DNA of 64,000 nt from Ziziphus jujuba (lineage: Eukaryota; Streptophyta; Magnoliopsida; Rosales; Rhamnaceae). The position numbers and the translations under genes are program-made. This document shows, in pieces, positions 46,793 through 56,754 of the stretch; positions within the stretch are counted from its first letter, which is position 1, and each line of letters starts with the position of its first letter. The stretch is from NCBI RefSeq assembly GCF_031755915.1, contig NC_083390.1, positions 18,135,001-18,199,000 of the forward strand, read 5' to 3'. The notes under the pieces are model-generated. The model was not told the origin of the DNA, searched no databases, and saw only the letters and a program-made list of their open reading frames with translations.

Positions 46793-49700
46793 CTACATTG
46801 AAAGTTTATTAAAGTACAAATCAACAGCATATTTTTTTCTAAAAAACATAATGTCTTGTGGACCAAATGAAGGATTCTCCTCACTACTCTTGTATTCAAT
46901 AAATTTCAAAGCGTAGACGCCACAATCACCCCTGCAGAATAGCATTAATGAAAACCAACCACGTGTATTTTCACACATAACCACAATAAAACAGCAGCAA
47001 TAGAAGTTGTTTGAAATGACAACACATTCATACCCATTATCTTGGCGGGGTGCATCTTTGATCATGGTCATCGTGAATGGATCTAAAGTGGGAGGCACGT
47101 CCGGATTCTTCTCGTAATATCCCCCATCCCTCAAGAGGCAAGGCAGCATATACGTAAGGCATTCCGCATTCTTCAACTCTTTATTCTGGACATATTTATT
47201 TCCCATATTTGGATCGTATAAATCAATATGTCGGGCCTTCAAGTCCACACATGCTGCCAACCAATGCGCGCCTCCATTGTTGATAGGGATGTACACCTGT
47301 AAATTAGAACATAACCTCATTATCCACAAAATGGGAAACTTAGTGAGAATTTTTTTAAATATATGTAGGGACTTACATAATCACATAACAGCCACGACAC
47401 TCTAGGTTTGGGTGACTTCCCACGCACATAGCTACAAAGGGTCGCATCACATGAATATGTGCTACGAGATGCCCTCCATATGGGATAACGCCCTTTGATG
47501 GATGATTGCCAAATAATGAAATATATACAATATAAAATATCATCAATATAACATTAAGCAACGCAGTAACATCCCATCATCTTACCCAAAATAACACGTC
47601 TAATATGGCACAGGTGTTGGTGAACATCTTCTCATTCTCAAACCGCCTTTTTCGTATGAAATACAAAATAGTGTCAATATGTTGCAAAACCACATTAAAG
47701 GAAATAAGTAACAAGTGCGAGGTGATAAATAAAACATCATTCCAAACGTAGGAACACAATGATTTTACATGAACATAAAGCATATAACTTACATCATAAT
47801 TAAACCATCCTTCAGAGGTAAGTAGCTCAGCAAAAAATTTCTTTCACACCGTCATATAAGATGTACACACGGTTGCTTCCTTCGGTGCCACCCTATACCA
47901 CTCATTGAACGCCCTCTCCTTTGATGCATCAATATGTCGATTAAGATTAAATTTGACCTTCTTTTTACACGGGGTCGATGTAAGGAGAGATGACGTGATG
48001 TGACTGGTGGTAAACTCTACCGAATCGGCTTGTATCACCAACTTTATGCGTACAATCTTCCACCTCAATCTCAGCTGATTGGTCATGATGTGGACTGTCA
48101 GCTGAAGCACCAATATCCCACCTAAAATGCAAAGGCCGATATGGCACCAAAGCCTAGGAATCCTCGACATAGGGTCCTCTAGGTACGATAGGCTCAAACG
48201 GTGTAGTACAATCATCATCCTCCTTCCTACCATTGGAACCGTCTATGGGTGCATCAAATTCTTCGGCTTGCTCTCCAAAAGACAGTGCCATAGGGGATGA
48301 TGGTCTAACCGAAGATGACGGTGAATGGCTGTGCATATGATGCTCGGCCTGCAAAACACAATGGTTATTTTGCAGTTCCCAAACTCTAACAACAAATAAT
48401 TGCTGAATTACAATATATAATTTAATAATGCTGAAGCACTAAAGTAAAGTATACTAAGTTGTCTAAATGATACCTGATGCTTTTGTTGGTCAATAACAGA
48501 ACTAAGCATCTTCCTTAACGCTGCCATCTCTTTATTTAATTCATCAAATTTTGCCTCCAAGAAAGCAAGCTAATCAATATCAATATCCAAAACATAAGTC
48601 AACATATATTAGTACAACATATGAAATACAAATTTGCATGCAAGTAACAATTGCATACCCTGAAATTAGCATCTGGAGGGCCACTAGAATGCTCCTCAGC
48701 TTTGGACGCATCTTTAGCGCCAACTATTGGTGCTACAAGTGGAGGTGACGTGTAGTGAACTTCATGTATGTCAACTGCTATTGTTCGCCAGTAATTCATA
48801 GTCTTCTCCTCATCGGTAGCATCTAACCTCCAGTGCACAACATACTACATGAAATGAAGAAAGGAAAAAAAAGTAAATTTGGAAACTGACTATGGTAATG
48901 TAACTTGAATGTAGTCGTACCATGTAGTCTAAAAAAAATTTGCCTTACATTGCTATTTGAGGTGAACCAATTATGGACAGCAAAATGGTTCGGTTGCCTT
49001 GGAGTATGCCATCCAAGGATCCTCGGACAACGGGTTTCCAACCGGTCGGCAAATTGGTTACCAAAATCAGGGATTGCTTTAAGCCCCCACAACTACAAAA
49101 TATAAATTATAGGTTATTAAATATAATTTTTAAGTAAACGCTACATGTATTAAATATATTACCGTACCTGAAACACCAATGGAAAACCTTTTAGGTCATA
49201 ATACTGTGATTTATTCTTTACTGGACGTCCTCGTCCTCTATGCTGGAATGCATTGTGGAATGAGTTGATCGTCTCCTTGTAGCTCAGAATGCCCTAAGGG
49301 TAGGAATTAAATACCTCGAGATCAGCAACCAAATCAATGAATTTTTTATTTATTTGAACCTTTGGATCCATTCCGAGTACACCATGAACTAAGAAATATA
49401 GTAACGCAATTCTTACAGCATCCCAATCATCCACAAAAAGTGTATCCTTGAATAGTCATTCCAGTTCGGGCGGTTTCAAGTCAGTCCTGTCATCTAGCAA
49501 CCTCATGCGCAGCTCATTTCCTTTGAAAATTTGCATATCATACATTGAAGGGTATCTACAAAACTTTAAGCCACTAATGAGTGCGAATTCCCACTTCGTA
49601 AACCGCACTGCAGATCCACCAAAGTTAAACTCCAGTACTTCTGGATTGTTGGACACAACTTGTCTGCAAAGCAGGTGATGCACTACCTGACTAGAGAACC

Positions 49701-50363
49701 GGAGGTTCTTCATGTCAAGTAAGTGTCCAAAACATGTTTGTCTATACTTTTCCAGCTGCTCACTTGTGAGGACACTTGTAATTACTTTGTTCGCTTCTAT
49801 TGGATTCCCGAATGGATGTGCGCTAACTTTAATTATATCGGCATCCTGCAAGATCCGTTCCTTTGGAGCATCGATGGGCTGCAAAATGAATTACATAAAT
49901 GGAACTGACATCAACGATTTAATCATACCCTATTTTTCCACCCTAACTTGATAATAATAATTTCCAACTAAATCTTAAGACATATGGGTTCACATTTTTG
50001 CACAAGTGGTAATTATCAATGTAACCATCGGTAATCAACCTACAATGAACTAAAAAAAAGCCTGATGGCCATCGGGTGAAGTTTTTCTTGAGTTTTCACA
50101 TTCATGAATAAATACTGACAGATGTCTTATCATTTACCGCACAAAACAACATAAATGAATATAAAACTTACCATATCATATGGGGGAGAGGAAAGTGGAA
50201 CGTGCCCTCGAAGTTTGGTGCTTTCCGTCTCAACTTTGGATTTCTCCCTAGTAGTTCGTCGACGCTTAGAGTCGGGTGCTGCTGTGCTACCACCACATCT
50301 CTTACTTTCCACCTTCTTAACTCCCTTCTTTGGTTGACGTCGCAAGTTCCTCTTTGGTGCCAT
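46793..50363 (-). pseudogene. ULP1-type (C48) protease gene with DUF1985-like region, carried by the Mutator-like element
   Basis: ULP1 proteases remove SUMO-type modifiers; transposon-borne relatives have unknown function. Exons leftward: 50363-50172 (MAPKRNLRRQPKKG, very basic), 49878-49168 (DUF1985-like, FGHLLDMKNLRFSSQ and FTKWEFALISGLKF), 49092-48949, 48844-48659, 48569-48474 (coiled-coil LEAKFDELNKEMAALRKML), 48348 to about 47850, a small exon near 47500-47380, 47296-47034 and 46931-46793. The protease domain has the catalytic His in GGAHWLAACVDL, Asp in HIDLYDP and Cys in GDCGVYALKF; the triad is intact. Lesions: TGA at 49456-49458, TAG at 49294-49296, TAG at 48154-48156, TGA or TAA at 47965-47967, and a frame change in exon 6. 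Splice sites are otherwise canonical. This gene type accompanies mudrA in KI-like MULEs. Confidence 0.82.
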
Positions 50364-52348
50364 TATAAAGTACAACCTACAAATGTACATTGACAACATT
50401 AATAAACTTTTATCTACCTTTAACAACATTGTCAACTATGTATACATACATATATAAATATCCGCAATCCTCAATTTCATACGCTCTCTTCCTAAGGATA
50501 TTGTGTATGCCATCTACAAAACATTTACTAAACATTTACTGTATAGCAGTGTGTTTACTTCTAAATCTTTCTATCTTCTTCTTCTTTAATTTTTTATTTT
50601 TTTCTTTTTTGGGGATAAAGTGTTTGCGTGTTTGCTTCTAGCTAACCATGTACCTAAAATTTTATGCACCGATCTTCTCTCTCTCTCTCTTTCTCTATAT
50701 ATATATATATATATATGTATCTATACCTTTAGAAAGTACTAACCCTAGCAAAAAGGAAGAAGAAAAAACTTAAAAGAAAAAAGAAGGTCTGAAAAGCAAC
50801 TAAGATTTCTAATGCAGCTATAGTCTAAAGTGGGGTTTTAATAGAGCAACCCACAATTGTGGCCAATTATGATGCTACATGCAGAAGCAGATAAAGTGAA
50901 ATATTGAAATGACTGGAGAGGAAGTAGTCAATTCACCCAAAATAGAAAAACAAGAAAGTGAAGTATGGAGGTGGAAGACTAGATAGAAGCGACGCAACAG
51001 ACAGATTGTTATAAGCCAATTAAAAGCAGCCCTTAGACTGTATATATACATATCATATTCATGTTATATTTAATTATTTCTTACCATACAATATATGTCT
51101 AAAAAATGTGCACAGAAAGTTGCAGACTATAATCTGAACATATAGGTTAAGCTGGACTGCAACATGTCCACCACTTCTATATGAGTATGTCAACTAATGT
51201 AGCTACATCTCTTCCCCATACTGCTTGTGTTTAACCTGATTTGGTTATAAAAGCTCAGACCTACCGACACCTATATATGCTATACAAATCATTCACTTCA
51301 TATTTATTTTATCTGTATACAAATCCAAAAAGAAATATAATTAGTTTCCGAAGGGTCAAGTATGTTTTTAAAAAAATTCTTCTTTTCAACCCACAAAAGC
51401 AGTTTTCTAGACAGAGTTTGAGTATCATGCACTAGTGAGATAACACCTTTAGCTTAAGGATTTAAACTTCGATCAGGGTAAAAATCCTTATATCCCTAAG
51501 TTGTAACAAATACATATATATATATACATATATTATGTTTTTTTATTACAAACTAACATTATTCTTCATCAAATTCATTGATTTCCCTGCCTTCATCCTT
51601 TATGTATTTTCCATGCTTAGGGATGTCAATGGAACCGGAAAAAAAAAATTTATAAAAATTTTTAAAAAATTTAAAAATATTAAAAACGACGTGTCGTCTG
51701 GGTGTCGTTCATCCCAGACGACATGTCGTTCAATCCATCTTCAACCCATGTCCGGGTAGACCCGAACCCGCCTAAACCAGTCCCGATCCAATTCTTGACC
51801 TGGTTATTTCTTCCACCTCCGGCCACCGTTCAAGGCCAAACCGGTCCCATTTTTTTCCTCTCTTCATTTCCTACTAATACCCAATATCAATCTATCCTAA
51901 AACCTAGGTTATAATCACTTCCATACGAAAACCTAAATCTTCAAAAATTCCACATTTTTAACCGGTTGTAAATACTAAACACAAATCACAAGTTTCAATG
52001 TCTCATTGTACTAAATTTGTAAGTATTTAACGGTAAGGCAACAAATAAACACAAAAAATAAAAATAAAAACGCACACTCCACGGCAAGGCAACAAATAAA
52101 CACAAAAACAAACCCACACCGGTCCCACGGCAACAAATAAACAAAAATATTCAACCAATTACCTTGGACAGTGCTGAGATGAGATGCACTTTTGTTTGTC
52201 TTTTCCACGACAACTTTGGTTTTTTGTATTTGTGTGTATTCGTGTAAAGACAACTCTGTTTAGAAAAAGTTGATTTTTGTTTTGTTTAAAATATAATAGG
52301 ATATGTAAGTAATTTTTTTTTTTGTTTGAAGGTTACAATAGATAATGA
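50364..52348. other. Mutator-like element interior, right: protease upstream region
   Basis: No intact gene. It holds a CT/TA microsatellite (50676-50718). At 51687-51730 inverted arms ACGACGTGTCGTCTGGG and CCCAGACGACATGTCGT make a hairpin resembling the ACGACGTGTCGT word of the copia leader. The region 52010-52150 contains repeated CGGCAAGGCAACAAATAAACACAAA units of about 60 bp. The first kilobase would be the protease promoter. Confidence 0.5.
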
Positions 52349-52428
52349 GGGTAGAACAAAAAAGATATCAAGTGAGGGGGCAAAAATCATTAACCTCATC
52401 CCTATGAGGGTATTGGGCCAAATTCCCC
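52349..52428 (-). repeat. Right terminal inverted repeat of the Mutator-like element
   Basis: Ends ...GGGCCAAATTCCCC at 52428, the reverse complement of the left end. It is followed at once by the 9-bp CAAAAACTA duplication. Confidence 0.9.
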
Positions 52429-52437
52429 CAAAAACTA
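52429..52437. repeat. 9-bp target-site duplication, right
   Basis: CAAAAACTA, identical to 35486-35494. Confidence 0.92.
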
Positions 52438-52678
52438 CCCGCCCTAGTTTTTGCCCTCCTGTACCTATTCTACCCTTAATAAAAATTTAAACTAATGCGA
52501 AAATCCCTTTTGATTTTTTTTTGCTCTTCGTTTTTTCTCAAACCCTAGATCCTAAATTTCATCTTCTTCAACTCAATATCCCTCGTAATTTTGGAGGAGG
52601 AAGACGGAAAACAAACAGAGCAGGAGAACCAAGGCAAAAAGGAAGCAATAAAGAAAAAGCAGTGACTGCAACAACAAC

Positions 52679-52806
52679 AATGTCTTTCAAAGATCAGTGC
52701 AGGGCTCGCATGAAGTGGATGAGTTTATGTGGAGGAGGGCATACCGTTTGGAGCAGTTGAAGGAGTACGACGACGTCAAAAGTGAGATTGAGAATAGGAA
52801 GGACTA
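52679..52806 (+). pseudogene. Small gene fragment next to the Mutator-like insertion, unrecognised
   Basis: A leader-like stretch with AAACCCTAG and purine-rich sequence leads to ATG at 52679 (MSFKDQCRARMKWM). A frame change near 52717 then allows FMWRRAYRLEQLKEYDDV, ending at TAG near 52805. The two halves together look like one short, charged, helical N-terminal fragment, but I do not know the parent. It begins about 250 bp from the element; MULEs often insert just upstream of genes. Confidence 0.35.
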
Positions 52807-52870
52807 GCAGTGATTACATGGCTAGCAGCCCTTGATTAATTCCTATCTTATGCACATAGATTGATAATGG

Positions 52871-52878
52871 CTTCGGTG
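52871..52878. repeat. 8-bp target-site duplication of the GC-rich hAT-like element
   Basis: CTTCGGTG, repeated exactly at 53449-53456. Confidence 0.85.
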
Positions 52879-53448
52879 TAGGGATGTCAATTTGCCCCGC
52901 CCATCCCCAAAACCGCGGTGCACCGCCCTTAACAGGGCTGTTTTTCCCCGAAAATTCGGGGATGCAGGGTGGGCTCGGGGCAAATGCCTAAAAACCGAGT
53001 CGGGGACGGGCCGGGGACGGGGAATAATAACTCCGCCCCGAACCCGCCCCGATATATATATATATTTATTTATTATTTTTTTTATAAAATTTTATTTATG
53101 TAAAATCATTTTCTTCTTTTTTTATTTATTTATTTTTCTAATATGTATTTTATTATAATTGTAAATTTGTTCCTTGATGTATTTTATTATATTTTTATTG
53201 CATTGTAGTCATTTTCTTTATATTTTAATCATACAATAACTTTTTATATAAATTTTTTTAAAAACAATATCAATTAAAAAACAAAATGGGAAAAACCGTC
53301 CCGCCCTGTCCCCGCCCCGCAAAATCCCCGATCCCGCCCCGCACCTAAAGAAACGGGGAAAATCGCGGGGATGGGATGTAAAATTCCCCGTGGGGACGGG
53401 GACTGGGATTTTAAAAACCGGCCCCTCCCCGCCCCGTTGACATCCCTA
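52879..53448. mobile_element. 570-bp GC-rich hAT-like non-autonomous element
   Basis: It begins TAGGGATGTCAA and ends TTGACATCCCTA, with a perfect 8-bp duplication CTTCGGTG on both sides, the hAT signature. The outer 150 bp at each end are made of GGGGACGGGGCGGGG-type and CCCGCCCC-type words, sharply GC-rich against the AT-rich surroundings. The core (about 53050-53275) is AT-rich. No transposase coding is present. Confidence 0.88.
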
Positions 53449-53459
53449 CTTCGGTGTGC

Positions 53460-54215
53460 TTTTGATCTAATTGAAAAACCTGAAAGTTCACCTAAAATAA
53501 TTATGGAAACATGAAAGATCATGTGTTTATAATGTGTGCCTACCCATGTTTGTGGTACATAAATGGCTTTCGAACCTTTTGTTTTTTTTTTTTTTTTGGG
53601 GTTTTTTTGCTTGAACTAGCTCTTGAACTGCATTATACCACTTGAACTTCATTTATTCCCTTGTAGAAACTATATAAAATCCAACAAATCAAATTATGCT
53701 ACTAAGCATTGTCCATCTGCCATGGTTGTCTAAATATCTATGAATTATTTGGCTCAGTTGATCTTCCTCTTTTCTTCATACTTTGTTTAGGTTTGGGTAA
53801 AAACATGGAATACCCTTTTCATTTTAATTTTTCTTTTAACATTTGAAAAGGATAATTTAGGACTATTAAAAAAATAAGAGGACAAAATAAAAAAATTTGG
53901 AGTCGAATGGCTAGATAGGGTCTTCAAATAAGGTGTTGGGCCAAAACTTTGAGGAAACAATGTAAAAAATAAACGTTTCGCGGAAACCATTGACATATGT
54001 CATAAATGAATGAAACTGAACCAAAACCTAGCAGTAGCTTCGTTCATGAGACTACTCATTTGAACATTAAGGGGAACAAATTTATAAAATAAAAAAAAAT
54101 AAAAATAAAAGAACATGATTAAGGAAATGTTCATTATTCTACATGGACCCTCTTTTCATAGAAAAAGGAAAGGGCTAGTCATCATGTTCATGAGCTTGAA
54201 TGCGCTGGTACTATC
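53460..54215. other. Intergenic DNA
   Basis: No gene. From about 53970 the sequence matches the 61.0-61.2 kb region (GGAAACCA, ACTGAACCAAA, AAGGAAAGGGCTAGTCATCATGTTC landmarks), marking the far end of the duplicated LecRLK 3' flank. Confidence 0.6.
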
Positions 54216-54218
54216 CTC

Positions 54219-56752
54219 CAGGACCACTCTTCAAAGTCACTCATTTATATCCTCAAATTTACGGCTGCTTCTTCTGCCCCAACCACACTCTACAGGGACC
54301 TCAAAAAACCCCTAGGTAATGGAGGAAATAACTACAAAATGCAACCAAAAAAAAAAATGGAAATGGAATTTGCTATTATTTTGCAAGCATTTTGTTTTCA
54401 AAGTTTTTCCATGAGTTTTGTCATCATTACTAAATATTTTTTATATAATTTTTAGCCAAAAGAAATCATAACGTTATATTATGGTTTGTGGTTATCAAGA
54501 TAAGAATTTTCTTTTTCTTGAGCTCTCTATCAGCAGCATGTATAATACTTTATGCAGACAATTGCACCAAATCGGTCAATAATCTCCATTTATTTATTTA
54601 TTTATTTTTTTTGGCTGTCTTCAATTTCCTTATGATCTCCATATCTTTTTTGTTCTAATGATTTGCTTGTATAATTATCTTGTGTAACTTCTTCTAATTT
54701 TGTCTTTGAAATGTAATTTGGTTTTGCTCCGCACGAATAAGAAAAAAAGTTACACTTTAGTACCCTAAAGTTTAAAGTTTATATAATTTGGCCTTGAAAG
54801 CTTCAATTTCAACAATTTTAGTTCTAAAGTTTCAAAATCATTACAAATTAGTTCAGAACTAACAGTTTAAAAAATAAAACAAATTGAAAAAAAAAATACA
54901 ATTATTATTTTACCATTTTATATATATGATTTTTTTTATTTGAAAAAATGTATCAATTCCTTTTTTTAAAATTAAAATACCCAAATCATAATTAAATATT
55001 TTTTAATCTAAAATTAGACCAAAAATTAAAATTAAAATAAAATTAGAATTTTTGGTCTAATAAAAGTAGTTTTATTAGGCCAAAAATTAAAAATAATTTT
55101 CTTATGCCCAAACAAAAAACAAAATGAAAATTAGACCAAAAAATTAAATTAAAAATGCAGCAAAAAGCATAAACCACAAATAGGAAAGGAATTTTATCAA
55201 ATCAAAATATTGCAAAAAGCATAAACCACAAATAGGGAAGGAATTTGTTAAAGATTATAGTTAATTAAAAAGGGAAGGAATTTATTAAAGATGCTGACAT
55301 ATGCAATACCATAGACTTGCAAAAAGCATGAACTGCCTGTAGTAAACTAGTAAAGTTACTGGAAAACGAAGAATGTGGATATTGGACTCGAGGTAAAGGT
55401 ATCATTTTAATATACTAAACTTATGATTAAAGAACCAGAAAAGGGAATGAGAAGGCTTATCAAAATATATGACTGATACTGTTATTATTATTATTAGTAT
55501 CAAAATGCTTAAAGCCATTAGAAAGAAAAGTTAAGGCTGCCAGATGAAATTAAGTAATCAGGATAGGCCGCCAGATGTATTTATATTTTACATAAGGAGA
55601 TTCTTATTCAAGATCTTTGGCTAAAAACAATTGGTTGGCTTTCTGACTGTGTTATATACAAGTCCAACAACATTGTCATGTCTCTCGTAAAAATTCACGA
55701 GCTCTGCATACAACCGTTTTTTTCCTCTTGCATAAACCTTATTGGAATAGGGACCACTCATTGAAAAATCAATGACAGAAGGGATGTGATATCATTGAAG
55801 GTACATCCTAAACAAAAAATCATACCCTTCTCCACCGAACCATATAGGACTACAAGTTCTTAATTACCATGAAGTTATCTTAACATCTAATTTACTTCTC
55901 AAATGTTTTTCATTATCAAACTTGGCATGCATTTCAATGTTTTCACATTTCTACAGGCTTCGCATTCCCCAATTAGAGACAAATTCTTAGCTTTCTTTTC
56001 ATCTTGATTTTATGAGGTATAAATATGTACAATGACAAATTAAGTATTAATAAATTACATGTTTAAATTCCAGCTTCCTAACAATTAAACTAAATTACTT
56101 TCACTATCTCTCCCTCTCTTTTTCTAAATCACTTCCACATAATTCTGTTGTGATTATGACCATTGGATAAAAACAGTCACAAATTCCTAATTCTGGTGTG
56201 GTTGACTGTAGGAACAAAATATTCACGAATTCCCAGTTTGTGCGCATATGGCAAAATTTGCATTGAAGTTTGCTTGGCCATATGATTGTAGCTCAAACAG
56301 GTTAAAATGATAGTGTTTGAAGAATCGGAAGATCTTTGATTTGTATCCTTTTTTTTAAAATCATAAATCTGAGCACGCATTCCTCTGTCGCAAAGGCAAA
56401 AAGTGCTTGCAACGCTCGTGGGCTTTAGCTCAAAAATAGTATCTACTTCGTTTATTTAGAAATGGATGTCTTTTATGTTTGGTTGGAATGAAATTCTTCT
56501 CACTTTGCTGTATACTATCAGAGAAAATAGAAAATAATTTGGCATAGATGTCCATGCTCAGTAACCGGCTTAAATAACAAAACATTTTATTTTCACAAAC
56601 TATAGTTACCCTGGCAAGCAGTGCAGTACATGTATTTTTATTTTATTTAAGACCAGCTTGTATAAAGTAAACGAAAATATGGATTCTATCATATACTATT
56701 AATAAGGTAAACGAAAATATGCATTCTATTATATACTATTACTAAGGTGCAT
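54219..56752. repeat. 3'-flank segment of LecRLK-3, copy of 20.67-23.28 kb
   Basis: Second copy of the segment downstream of LecRLK-2, in the same order with small indels. It includes the MSGPYSNKVYARGKKR short frame on the reverse strand from 55761. No intact gene. Confidence 0.9.
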
Positions 56753-56754
56753 AT

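Larger units (their letters stand above)
35495..52428. mobile_element. Giant Mutator-like element (16,934 bp) carrying transposase, ULP1-type protease, captured PPR fragment and an inverted array
   Basis: The ends are terminal inverted repeats of about 80 bp with four mismatches, both beginning GGGGAATTTGGCCCAATACC. They are bracketed by a perfect 9-bp duplication. Contents from left to right: N-terminal exons of an At4g35850-like PPR gene, exon-like islands, a mudrA-type transposase (+), a 3-kb inverted array, and a ULP1-protease/DUF1985-like gene (-). Transposase and protease are convergent. MULEs carrying ULP-like genes are known (KI/Kaonashi type in Arabidopsis), and gene-fragment capture is known from Pack-MULEs; finding both in one element with intact TIRs is unusual. 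Nonsense codons in both large genes suggest that this copy is no longer autonomous, while the intact TIRs and duplication suggest that it is not very old. Confidence 0.92.

Noticed and set aside
51615..51640. TAGGGATGTCAATGGAACCGG resembling the hAT-like terminus
   Set aside because: No opposite terminus (TTGACATCCCTA) or 8-bp duplication within the neighbourhood; at most a truncated end.
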